Shown here one piece after another: positions 46,822 through 57,870 of a stretch of DNA of 64,000 nucleotides. Below the pieces are notes generated by a model. That model had not been told where the DNA came from. It ran no database searches and saw only the letters and a program-made list of their open reading frames with translations. This stretch comes from Lates calcarifer (lineage: Eukaryota; Chordata; Actinopteri; Centropomidae): the NCBI RefSeq assembly GCF_001640805.2, contig NC_066850.1, positions 6,744,556-6,808,555 on the forward strand, read 5' to 3'. The translations under genes were made by a program, and so were the position numbers. Position 1 is the stretch's first letter. Every line of letters begins with the position of its first letter.

Positions 46822-49303
46822 TCAGAAAGAGTGAATAAAATTGAAATACGCATTGAGGAAGCCAGTGGGATCTTCCAGCTGAGGGTAGTGGCTGATGTGT
46901 TCGTCCAGAATGGTGACTGTGGACCTCTGGACCAGCTGCCTGCAGGGACAGGAGACATTATCTTACAAACAAGACAATTAATACATGAAAAGCACAAAAG
47001 CAAAATTCAGGAAAGTGACAAAGACTGAAAAAGATTTGCCCAAGTTCCAAATTGTACTGGTGGCCTAGTGGTTTAAGACGATGGATACAGACCGAAATAT
47101 TGTTGGTTCAAATCCAACTGTTGATCTTTCTGCTAAAATGCTCTAAAATTACTTTAAATCTAACATTTCATAACCACCAATATTTACTCTCGTGGATATA
47201 AACTGAACAAAAACTTTTTTTTAAATGAAGATGCACTTAAACTGAATCTGTAGTGCAGCATTTTCATTCAAACAAAAAACATGTCTTTCCATGACTGCAT
47301 GATATAAGAATAAGTTGTTAACAACACCATGTTTTTCCCATAGTGTAGTGGAAATGTTGTTGGTTTTTGGTTCCAAAGATCCCTGGTTCAAATCCAGACT
47401 GAGGCAATTTTGGCATTTCTTTCCTTGAGTGAGTGGTGGATATAAACTAGAAAACCATTTCAAATTAATATTTACTTAAACGGAAACTTGGCAGCACTTT
47501 TTGTTTTGTTTTGTTCAAACAAAACATTTAAAATGCACAGGTTCCATATATGTGACTGCATGACAGAAAGATAAGTTGTTGTACACATTGTGTCTTATCC
47601 ATAGTGTAGTGGTGATGGCACAGGGTTAGACAACAAGAGGTTGCAGGTTCAAGCCCAGTATAAGACAACTTTTTTATTTTTTTGAGTTTGTCTTTTCAAA
47701 TGTGTTCTGTGTTCATGAGAGCAAACTGCAACACACATCAGTGTGCAGACTGGTGGCGGAGCTGAAAGATACAGGGCTCCCATACAAGAGGTTGTGGGTT
47801 CGAACCCTGTGCGAGACAAATTTTCAATTTAGCTTCTTGAATGCTTGTCTGCTGTGTTCATGAGAGCAAACTGCAACACACACCAGTCGTGCAGACTGGT
47901 GGCGGAGCTGAAAGATACAGGGCTCCCATGCAAGAGGTTGTGGGTTCGAACCCTGTGCGAGACAAATTTTCAATTTAGCTTCTTGAATGCTTGTCTGCTG
48001 TGTTCATGAGAGCAAACTGCAACACACACCAGTGTGCAGACTGGTGGCGGAGCTGAAAGATACAGGGCTCCCATGCAAGAGGTCGTGGGTTCGAACCCTG
48101 TGCGAGACAAATTTTCAATTTAGCTTCTTGAATGCTTGTCTGCAGTGTTCATGAGAGCAAACTGCACCATGAATCAGTGCGAAAGATGGTGGTGGAGCTG
48201 AAAGATACAGGGCTCCCATGCAGAAGGTTGCGGGTTCAAGACCAACGTGAGTCTCTGAGGAGACACTCAAAGATGAACGAACGAGATTCCCAAATATATG
48301 AAAGACGGTTGAAACACGGGCTCAGAGTCCTGAAAGAGGACTCCATAAATAAAACAGCAAACGAGATTCCAAACAAACTAAAAGGGGCGGTGGTCATCTC
48401 AGGAACGGGGAGACCAATAAATCCAAAGGCTACGTGAACAAGGGAACAAAGATGCAAAGTGAAGTAGCAGAGATGGGGCCAAGTGTGGTGGAAGGTCAGA
48501 GGAGGGAGAGAAAGAGAGAAAGAGAGGGAAGAGGGTAAGAAAAAAAAAGAATCTTGCTTTTTTTTTCTTTTTTTTCCTTTTTAAAGCCCAAAAACAACCC
48601 TTTTTTGGGAAAAAATGCCCTAACCTGGTCTTGAACCCTCAACCTCTTGAATCCCAACCCATGTCACTACCCCTACACCATCCAGCCCTACATACTATAA
48701 CATTTGTTTGACTTCTATTTAACAGAGATGGCCCTTGGAAGACCAAGAAAAAAAAAAAAAAATTAAAAGCCATTTTTAAAAAAAATCTAAGGCATAAAAT
48801 AAAGGAAAAACACATATTCCAAGCTTTTACTCTCAGCCACTATCTTAAAATTGTAAATGCAACTTAAGTCAGTTTTTAAAAAAGTGAGCCCAATTTTCTG
48901 AACAAAATTACAAAAAGTCAAATTCAGTTTCACAGGAGAAAAGGAGAGCTACATGTGGCGTTAGACTTTTTAAGAGTCTAGCATGATTTAGCTCAAATCA
49001 TAGTAAAGAGCGTAAAAGTTAAAAGAGCTCAGATCCGCCAGGAACAGTGTGTTATAGGGTTTAAGAATCAGAGGTGGTGGTGGTGGGGTGACTCACTGGT
49101 AAAGACGGATGAACTGTGGATGAGGGTTGACGGGGTCCAGGGGTCCGTAGATCATGTGCACTGCAAGACAAGATGGAGGGGAGGGGGTCATAGAGGAAAT
49201 GGAGGGAGGAATACAGAGTTGGAGGGGTGATTCACACAGAGGATGCTAAAAGTGCAATAGTGCTAACATGTTTTCGCTGCATTTCTTATGAGGTTTGTGG
49301 TAG

Positions 49304-49344
<41 letters not shown>

Positions 49345-52300
49345 TCACCCCTACCCCCACTCGCCCCTCCCTCCCCGAGCTCAGGATCACAGATGGACTA
49401 CGAGGCCACTCCTCACAGGGTAAGCAGCTTAGCATCGGCAGTTCTCCGGCCGAGGCCGTGGGTTATAATACATCTTAAAGGAAATGTGATGCAACTGTGA
49501 ACTCACGTGGGACGAAGGTGGAAGTGAGCGCGCCCACCCATCGCTCCCTGTGTTTCAATCTCTGGTTGATGTACTGGAGAATACTGAGAAAAGAGAGGGC
49601 AGAGGGAGAAGTGAGTGAACAGAGAGGAATAGTTATGAAAGAAAACATAAAGCGAGCAGACAGAAACACACACCTGTCCAAAACTAGGTTGCCGTCATTG
49701 TAGCGTAAACCCGTCCACATGTCCCAGAACTCAGCGTCTGTGGGCTGCGTGTACGGACCGAACACTTCCCCGATCCTGCCGGTCAACAGAAAACAAACTT
49801 CACACGCTGATACATACATGTATTTCTCTCACTTTGGAATAAAACCCCTGGTTCTGCTTACCCTTTCTGGAAGATTACATAGTTGGTGAGACGAGTCAGA
49901 AGTGGAGCCAGAAAGCTGGAGTCTTTCAGAAGCTTTAGGAGACAAAACAGAAACGTCTCAGAGACAACTTTGACATCAGTCTACATGAGCTGAAAGATCG
50001 GCTGAAGAAAAACAAAGGCTGACTCACCATCTGCAGCAGCCGTGGGTAGTGCGTTTCTGGGAATACTCCTGTTGGAAATAAAAGTGTCAGCACTGCCTGT
50101 GTCCTCACAGCAGAATAAACAGACTCGGTGTGAGTGAGGTCTTTGAAATGCTCGTTTTGTTTGAATTCAACGATCCAAAAACCAGAAGCTGTTCAATTTA
50201 CTATGATGTAAAAGAGATAAAAGCAGAAAATCCTCACAATGTAGATGCTAGATCCAGAAAATGTTTTGTATTGTTTGCCTGATAAATGACTTGAATAATT
50301 AAACAATGATTGAATACTCAGATGTCAGTTTACACACAGCACAGTGAGCTGCTTTGCTACACAGAACAAAATGGATTCAAACTGAAACAACAGCAACTCC
50401 ATTAGACTATTAGACAGACCATACGATGATGTATGTTAAAAGAAATATCTCAAAATAATGAGAAACCTTATGTCATTATCTCAATGAATGCACTCAGTAT
50501 AAAAACTTAAGGAATTTTTTTTTTCATCATATTGGCAGAAATGGTTTTCAATATTTGGAGAATGGTTTCAGTTCTTGTTAAGAAAGAACACTAAACCCTG
50601 CTGTTGGTGCAGAAAAGCAGCTACAACTACAACATGACCAAGGAACACAGAGCACACCGTACCTCCATTAGAGAGACACAGGCTGTTAAAGGTCAGGTGA
50701 CCTGTGCGGTTCTGGTCACTCCTGGTTTGGAAGCAGGACAGAGAAAAACAACAGGGAGGGAGGGGGAGGGAGGAGGGAGAGGGAGAGGGAGAGGGAGAGG
50801 AGAGAGAGAGAGAGAGAGAGGGAGGGGTGGTTAACATTTTATCATTATCACTACTCTGTGACAATCTGTAAAAATAAACACACACCTGTAGAGAAGTTCT
50901 AAGGCCACGGTGTCTCCATAGTCATGGGACACCAGGTTGACTCGCTGGTTGCTCAGACCCAGGTGGGCCACCAGGGCCTCCACCACACTGGCCTGCTCGA
51001 AGATGGAGTACCTGTGTGGTCGCTGGGATGTTCAGACACAGGAGAGGATGAGTTGCGGGTGAAAAAGAAGAAACTGAGCATCATGCAGGAAATAGAAGTT
51101 TCACTCACTCACCGGCTTGTCACTGAAGCCAAACCCCAGGAAGTCCAGTGCAATGACTCGGTGGAAGCGCTGTGTGAGTGGCTCCCAGATCTGTGAGGCA
51201 AAAAAACACTCGGTTTAAGACTCTCTCTCCAGCCAAGTAGTAAAAATGTGAATGCACTGGCGTGGCTACTGAGCGCGTGCAGCGGATACCTTGTTCCAGT
51301 CGTAGCTGGAGGTGGGGAAGCCGTGGAGCAGAATGACGACATCGGAGCTTCCCAAAGCACCATAAGAGTCTGGTTTGAGGAGAAAAGAGACAAAGAAATA
51401 CATGTATGATAAGTAAAGAGGCAACTTGTGGTGCAGGAATACTGTGCATGTTTTACTTCATGTGTAAAGGTGACTGCTGGAGAGGCTGATTATGTTTGAT
51501 TAGGTCTCTGAAAAGTCACATTTGAGGCTTAGATGATGAGTCAATCAATCAGTTAGACAATGACAGTTAATCAACATTAATTTTAATAATCAGTTGACTG
51601 ATCAAAAAAAACCTTTCTCTGTTTTATATCGTTGGAAAGTGATTATCCTTGCTTAGCTTCATTTTAAACAATTAAACCACAGGGTCCATTTAGTATCTAC
51701 TCTGAAGCTTTTGACCATATCGCATGATCTCATCCTACATTATTATTATGTTGATTGTTATGTTTTTAGATATGTTTTTGTTCCATGTAGCTGTCCAAAT
51801 TTGTCTTTTGTGTTTTCCTACAATGTCTGACAATAAAGTGACTCTTAAATCTTGAATCTTGAATCTTCATTGGCTGAATTTGTAGGTCAACTTTAATGAG
51901 AAGACATGTTTAATCCTTACATACTGACATTTGACAGCAGTAAAAACCCTAAATGTCATTCTTTTAGCCTGAAATTTGATGACTTTTCCCAAAGTGACAC
52001 AAAATGAAAATATTTTAAGAATTTATATTGCTGTACAGGTGCTACAAATTTTTGTACATTGAGGCTATTTTGGGTCAAATTTGACCCATATCTATTGAGA
52101 TGGGTTTTAGATCCATGAGTGTGGGTCAGATCAAGGAAGATGGTGGTTTTAAGCAATCTTGAAACTGTCAAACTGTACATAACATGTCTGTGTGTATTTT
52201 CTATGGGACAGTGGGGACAGAGTTCAAGGGGGACCATGACACTGTCACCAGAACTGTCTGTGACAGGCACCTGCCGGTCTCTGAAGGGTCAAATGGGAAT

Positions 52301-52676
52301 CTGTGACTGAAAGCTACAGAACAGCTGTTTTCTCAGCTGAATCTTTTTGACATTTGTTACTATTTTTGATAAAGCATGAATGAAAAAATCAACAGTAAGT
52401 TTAAAAGATACTGACTACTCAATCAGCAGACAGGTGGATACCATAACAACACTCTGAGAGCCTATGCAAACACTTAATATAACATTACTGTGGTTGAAGA
52501 CAGCTTTGAAGTGCACTCTTACCCCTGTAGAAGATTCTCCTGCCTCTGAAGTGGAAGACCTCCCCGGCACTGTGCCACTTCTGCAGGGCAGGTGAGAGCT
52601 GTGGGGGCGGGATGTGCAGGTAGACGGCTACCAGCGGGATGCAGATCAGACCCACATGAATCCACCACTCTCTCAT
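46822..52676 (-). CDS. mest: Mesoderm-specific transcript protein (alpha/beta hydrolase)
   Basis: MEST (PEG1) is an ER-membrane alpha/beta-hydrolase-fold protein, paternally expressed in mammals, whose substrate is not settled. Eleven coding exons on the minus strand, in coding order: 52676-52523, 51369-51290, 51190-51113, 51022-50886, 50721-50663, 50068-50028, 49932-49862, 49775-49674, 49583-49507, 49160-49097, 46939-46822. They total 981 bases, 326 residues, the length of the human isoform that starts at MREWW. Upstream in-frame sequence through exon 1 has no ATG and meets a stop, which fixes this start. Features are an N-terminal membrane segment ([13 protein letters not shown]), [11 protein letters not shown], the oxyanion motif HGFPTSS (about 67-73), nucleophile Asp138 in SHDYGD, the acid region GPLDPVNP and the catalytic His in DEHISHYPQ. 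The last exon is separated by a 2.16 kb intron holding the tRNA-like cluster. It is convergent with copg2. Confidence 0.97.
47050..48690. repeat. Cluster of about eight tRNA-like (Pol III A/B-box) cassettes in the mest last intron
   Basis: B-box matches (GGTTCRANNCC) occur on the plus strand at 47105-47115, 47385-47395, 47646-47656, 47797-47807, 47943-47953, 48088-48098 and 48233-48243. One occurs on the minus strand at 48627-48637. A-box-like sequences precede most of them (e.g. TGGCCTAGTGG 47061-47071; TAGTGTAGTGG 47341 and 47602). The first resembles a degenerate tRNA-Ser. The third has acceptor-like ends GTCTTAT/ATAAGAC 75 bases apart. None folds convincingly as a full tRNA by eye, so tRNA-derived repeats or pseudogenes are likelier than working tRNA genes. 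Seven of them run antisense to mest. Confidence 0.6.
47712..48260 (+). repeat. Tandem array, 145-146 bp unit, four copies, each with a tRNA-like core
   Basis: Units begin ttcatgagagcaaactgc at 47712, 47857, 48003 and 48148. The first three are nearly identical: ggtggcggagctgaaagata, a B-box GGTTCGAACCC, then a linker with agcttcttgaatgcttgtct. The fourth diverges after its B-box. The high identity of copies 1-3 suggests recent duplication or homogenisation. Confidence 0.9.
49306..49343. repeat. (CA)n microsatellite
   Basis: About 19 CA units in a mest intron, between the exons at 49097-49160 and 49507-49583. Confidence 0.95.
50753..50824. repeat. (GGGAGA)n/(GA)n polypurine tract
   Basis: A purine-only stretch of GGGAGG/GGGAGA units followed by GA units, in the mest intron between the exons at 50663-50721 and 50886-51022. 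Confidence 0.9.
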
Positions 52677-52999
52677 CTTGAGCTCAGCGGTGGGGGAGTC
52701 GCATTCCTGCCTCTGTAACAGTAAAAACGCAAACAACAGAGTTATTAAAGGGTGGGTTCATTTTCTAACTCTGCCCTGCAGGTGAGAGATCACACACAGA
52801 GGTGTGATCACAGACAGGAGTGAGGCTGTACTCCTGCCCCCCCACATACACTGCAGACAGTAAGACGTTACTGTACATGATAATCTAACTGTGCATGCTC
52901 GATTTCTAGCGTCCAACTCCTGACAGCTCCAAACACAGCTCTGACCCTCCGCCGTCCTGATTCTGACTCGTGTTTACTGCGTCAGACTGCGGTACTTAC

Positions 53000-53220
53000 A
53001 GAAATGTTGACACCTGTCTTCAGTAGACCTTCGTCCTGTGTTTAGGATCCATTACTGCAGAGCAAATTCCTGTGGAGCGGAAAGAAGCGACTCGTTTCCA
53101 CAGGGAGGAGACCGAGAGGACGTCTCACCATGCTACAACTTCCGGGTTCCACGAACGGGCCGCCGTAGTTCCCCGCGTGTTTCCAATTCGATCATAGAGA
53201 TAAGACGTAAGGTGAGTTTT
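53000..53220 (-). promoter_or_regulatory. mest: mest non-coding exon 1 and promoter region
   Basis: A good minus-strand donor (exon base 53,000, then gtaagt) joins to the acceptor before 52,712. Exon 2 has 36 untranslated bases before the ATG. The sequence at about 53,040-53,220 is richer in CpG than its surroundings and carries an ETS-type ACTTCCGG at 53,138-53,145, fitting a CpG-type promoter. The start site is not determined. Confidence 0.5.
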
Positions 53221-53375
53221 CCTCCCGCTTTCCTACTCTGACAGGAAAATCGTAACATCCTGGTCTGTTGTGGTTACAGCCACCCGGCAGGAGGACAAGA
53301 CCGAGTGAGTCATCCTACTAATACACGATCTTTGAAGAGTTCACAGGTTTTAAAAGCTAAAAGAAGAGACGTTTA

Positions 53376-53389
53376 CTGCCCTCTGCTGG
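53376..53389 (-). promoter_or_regulatory. CTCF-like motif near the mest promoter
   Basis: The minus strand reads CCAGCAGAGGGCAG, a close CTCF core match, about 0.2-0.4 kb upstream of mest exon 1. It has the same orientation as the motif at 38,343. Confidence 0.4.
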
Positions 53390-53399
53390 TCTGGGTGTG

Positions 53400-54930
53400 C
53401 AGTAACATATTCCCCTCTATGAAGTACCTTTGTTTACAGATTATACCTAAAACTAAAATAATATCGGCAATATCACTCTTTGTCTTAATATATTCCCTTT
53501 TCCCTCTGTATTTTTTCATTTTTTGCTATTATTTTATATGCATTTATTTTTATTTTTCATTTCAATAAATAATTTTAATTAATAATTTATTTTAATTATA
53601 TTTTTAGTGTGTGTTATTCTGGGGTAGTTTTGCTTGATTTAACATTTGCAGAGACATACAACCACTTTGAACACATCACTTTTGGCTCTGGAAAAATGTG
53701 AAGTGCATCTTCAGTACTGACTGACAGTTTATATATCAAGTGATTCATTCAATAATCCAGGAAAGAATGTGCAGGCAAATCAGTGATGAAAATAACTGTT
53801 TCAGTCCTGATTAAATCCACAGTGCTGACAGTGTGATACAGTCTGGGTTTGCTCTTGGCAACAGGCTTTTTACTCCTCAACAAACAGATTTTAAAAAATG
53901 CACTTTTGATGTAAAATTCATGCTGATATTGTTCATCACTATTTCAAAAAACAAAACCAAAGAAAGAAAGTATCCTCTGTGTTTGAGGAGAGAAAAAAAT
54001 GGCTGATATGTACTATATCTGTTCATGTATGGCAAAAGATACACCCAAGAACTAAGGCTTCTGAACTGCTGAATTGTTGTCCAATTACTACAAACTATAA
54101 ACAAGCTTTACTTCTGTTTTACCTGCTTCCGCTCTACACAGTGACCTTGCTGGAGGAGAAACAGCCATTGAAAATATTTTCAATAAAGCGTCCATTGTGC
54201 AATACTCACTGGCAACTTGTACGGACAGAGTTCCCTTTGTATCTGTCTGACAGACAACCTGCCTGACACCGGTCAATGTTGCCTTCAACTTAAGAACTGT
54301 TCTGAAAAAGTGATAAATCTGAATTCCGCTGATCACAACACATTAGCCTGGAAAGGCCTTTTCAGTTTCACAGCCACATAGTCAGAATTTCTAAACACTG
54401 CAGAGGAAATGTAAGGCGCTGAAATCACACCCATATACAAAGAGGTAATGGGAGTTAAATATGTACATTTATTGGCTCAGTCCCAGTCCCCAGTCCCAAC
54501 AACATTTAATGGGACACCATTTCTTACTTTTTTTATTCTGGGAATTTTCTCCTAACAATCTGTTTTGTGTCTGCTCAGTTTGGAGGGCTAGATGACCACC
54601 ACCCCTCGATCCCCAAAAGGAAACAGGACACCCTTACCTTACGTGGCAGCAAATGGAGGGGGAGGACCAAAGGGTGGGGGGTGACTGGGACTAGGCTGAC
54701 TATGTCAGTTTATACTATATTTAACACTGATTGGCCAATTCTGTTCACTTGGCCACAATATAATAGTTTACAATAAATGTGGAAATTGTGTGGCTCTCTT
54801 GGGAGAAAATTCACTGATTAGAGGCTGTACAAATGCAGGATTGCCACTCTGCAACATTCACATTTGCACCCAGTGACTACATTCCATAAATAACTGCATG
54901 ATAAATGAAAAACATGGCCCTGCAGTTAGG
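53400..54930. other. Intergenic region between mest and atp2b1
   Basis: AT-rich; open frames are short and without splice context or motifs. No supported gene. The boundary with the atp2b1 3' UTR is uncertain. Confidence 0.5.
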
Positions 54931-57870
54931 CTAAATACATTTTTTATTTTTAAAAACCATACACATTACTCGACAAGTTTCAAATGTAAATCCAATCACG
55001 ATATCCATTTAAAATGCTCAAGATAAACAGACATGAAGTACTTTTATTTCCAAATGTTAAAAGATAAAAAAATAATAATCCATAAAACAGATGGAAAAAC
55101 ATTCATTCCCATTACAGGAAGAAGCTACAGAACAAACTCCTCATATGGATTCCGCTTGTCTTTTCGATTTCTCACTTTGTAATGCAATCCTAGCTGCTAT
55201 TTTTGTCATCTGTAAAACAAGGAAAACAAACTATTTCCCCAGAGAACGTTATGATTTTAACATTTTCACCCCCACCGCCCGCCGTGTGCACGGCCCTTCA
55301 GGCGAAGGCGGCCAGAAGGCTGCAGGAGGAATCTGCAGCCTGCTGCCGGAGTCATCCTGTGCGGCTGACAGAGCACTGTCCCCAAACATTTTTAATTAAG
55401 TAACAAACTAAAAAGAGGCCTGTTCTCTTTCACACCATTTGCACCCTGAGATGAATATTCCAGAACAACACACATTTTAGTGGCCAAAACCCTCCCCCAT
55501 ATAACGTGATTGGTGTCGAAATCATCCAAAATTGGTTTAGTACGATGAAAGGTATCATCAGTGTTATCATAAAAATACAAAGGTACATTTTTTTATTATG
55601 ATTTGTATCAAAATTCTTTTTCCCCAAGGAACGCTATGAAATAAAGTACCCTGTGCAGATAGATACCAGTGTATGCCTAGTCTTTATTCTTGAAAAATGC
55701 ACATGTCCAATTCTTTAGCGTTTCCAGTACATCAGGTGTCAAAAATATTTTACAAACAAATCAAATGCAGCAACATTTATTCATGATTAAAGGAGTCTTA
55801 TGGACAGGGCTGAAGAAAAAAAAAAAAAAAAGTATTTTTTTTTCCCACGGTTTTTGATTTTTAAAAGGTCAACAAACCAGAACTCGGAGGAGTAAAATTA
55901 AGTTTTTCCTAAAGCATGATCTTAAAGATTGAATGAAAATATGAAAATAATTCACTTGCTTTTTCTGACCAAGACAATGTTTTAACTATCTAAATACACA
56001 AAGTCTGAAGTTAAAAGGTTTTTTTCTTCATAGATTCCTTTTAAATTAAATACTTTTCTATGCCTGAGTAAACAAATGTCAGTATTGTACATTGGCAGGG
56101 GGCTAATGTTTTACTGAGAAAAATAGAAATTAAATGCACCAATTTAAAAAAAAAAAAAGACAGAAAAAAAGATGACCAGGATCCATATTTATCAAGCATC
56201 CAGAGAGAGGAAATCAGTCCTAACAGGCTTATAAATTTTAAGAATGAGGCTTATTTGGTTTGACTTTTAGCTGGAGGAGTTTCTTGAAGGTGGCAAATGA
56301 CAGGACCAAGAATCATCTAAATTATTATTGTAGCCAAGGCACATTCACGTTTAGTCTATATGAATTTCTTATTCAAAAATAAACAGGTGCACTGAGGGTT
56401 GAATAGCTCATAATACAGCGCTAGTCTGAACTCAACCGGTTGTTATAAAAAACTGATGGACTGGAAGTTATTTTAATGCTTTTATGAGTTTTGGCAAAAA
56501 CTATTTTTTAGCCGTAACGTGCATAAATTACCTCGTCCTGCACCCACAAGTGAAGCTGTTACCTTTACCCTGCTTCAAATGATCTACATTAGCCTCTTCT
56601 GAATGTAACTAACGACAACAACGACTACAAGAAGTTGTAAAACTATAAAAATCTAAAAGGAGAAACTTCTACTTCCTGCTGAAAGTGACCGTAGGAGGCT
56701 TGGTAAGGACCTCGCGTCCAACTCTGAGGTAAGACTTTGTTTCCTGGTCCAACTTTCAGCACGATTCGAGGCATCGCTCTGAGATGCTTGCTAAATACGG
56801 GCCCAGATGTTGTCTAAAATCCCTTTAATGAGTGAACCTTTCAACATGTGGAAATCCTTGAACACAACATGAATGAATGAATGAAAAGAGAATCCAGAAC
56901 TCCAGAAGGTTTTGTGCACATGAAAACTATTGAAGAAATGGAAGAAGTAAATATTTATAGCAACGTTAGTGGACAGAGGCCCTAAATTGTCTTTTCTGTC
57001 CCTGTCTCTTGTGAAAAAACACCTCGCCCAGTGGACCTCTTTTCTATACAAGCCTTAGTGTTTATCGGTTTGGCTAGAAGGTTCTATATTTATCTACAAA
57101 TATATAACAAATAAAACTTGCAGGCAAAAATAGTTAAGTTTCAATAGAAACACCCTTTTTCCTGAAAATACAGCAGTATCTGAAATAATCCTCTCATTCA
57201 TTTTTTTCTGTCCCAGTTTTCTGCATCATACATCAGGAAGCTCTTTGCCTACAAACAGAAAAAAAGTATCTACAAACTTTGTAAACAGACCTGCTTTTTC
57301 CAAAAACATAAATAACTCAAAATATTAACAGCCAATGGAGCAGAAATAAGTTTTGAATGAGCAAGGGCCAAAGAGATAAATATACAACACCATTCAGATA
57401 AAAGAGAAGCTAAAGGTTCTTTCATAATTCTTACAGACGATCTTCAAGCCAGGAGGAGGACCTCCCCTTCTCAATTAAAATAATAATAATAATAATAGAA
57501 TAATAAAAACAGGTCACTTTCAATCTGAGTTTATAATCACCCCTTGTTTACCGAGAAAAACAAAAGTTACCAAGGAGGGAGGGGTGGAGTCCTTGTGTTG
57601 TGTTGGGTATTAATAAGAACCAAAAGTAAGAGAAGACCAAAGCATCCACACCAAGCCGTACATTCCTCTGAATGTTTGCTGTTCTGTTAGTCCAGCCCAA
57701 GCCAAGCTCACACGAGACTCCGCTCTCCTTCTAGCCCTTCGTCTCTCCTCTCCAAGTGTTCCTTCGTTTTGTCTGAGTTGAGCTCCTTGGTGGTGGGTAG
57801 AAAAGTGGTGGTGACGTGTGGAGTGGCAGGATGGGCGCGGGATGGAGGAAGGGGTGGCGCGTGGGTCAGA
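54930..57870 (-). other. atp2b1: Probable long 3' UTR of atp2b1
   Basis: Mammalian ATP2B1 has a 3' UTR of several kb. The roughly 2.9 kb downstream of this stop is AT-rich, non-coding and free of other gene signals. Minus-strand AATAAA motifs occur (for example near 54,945), but the true end cannot be chosen from sequence alone. Confidence 0.4.

Noticed and set aside
47592..47666. Functional tRNA gene
   Set aside because: The 75-base length, A/B boxes and 7-bp acceptor-like pairing fit, but the anticodon arm does not form and the T-stem has a mismatch. Kept only as a tRNA-like cassette.
52713..53060. An upstream, longer mest start as in the human MVRRDRLRR isoform
   Set aside because: Reading back in frame through exon 2 and the candidate exon 1 gives no ATG before a TAA stop, so MREWW is the only supported start.
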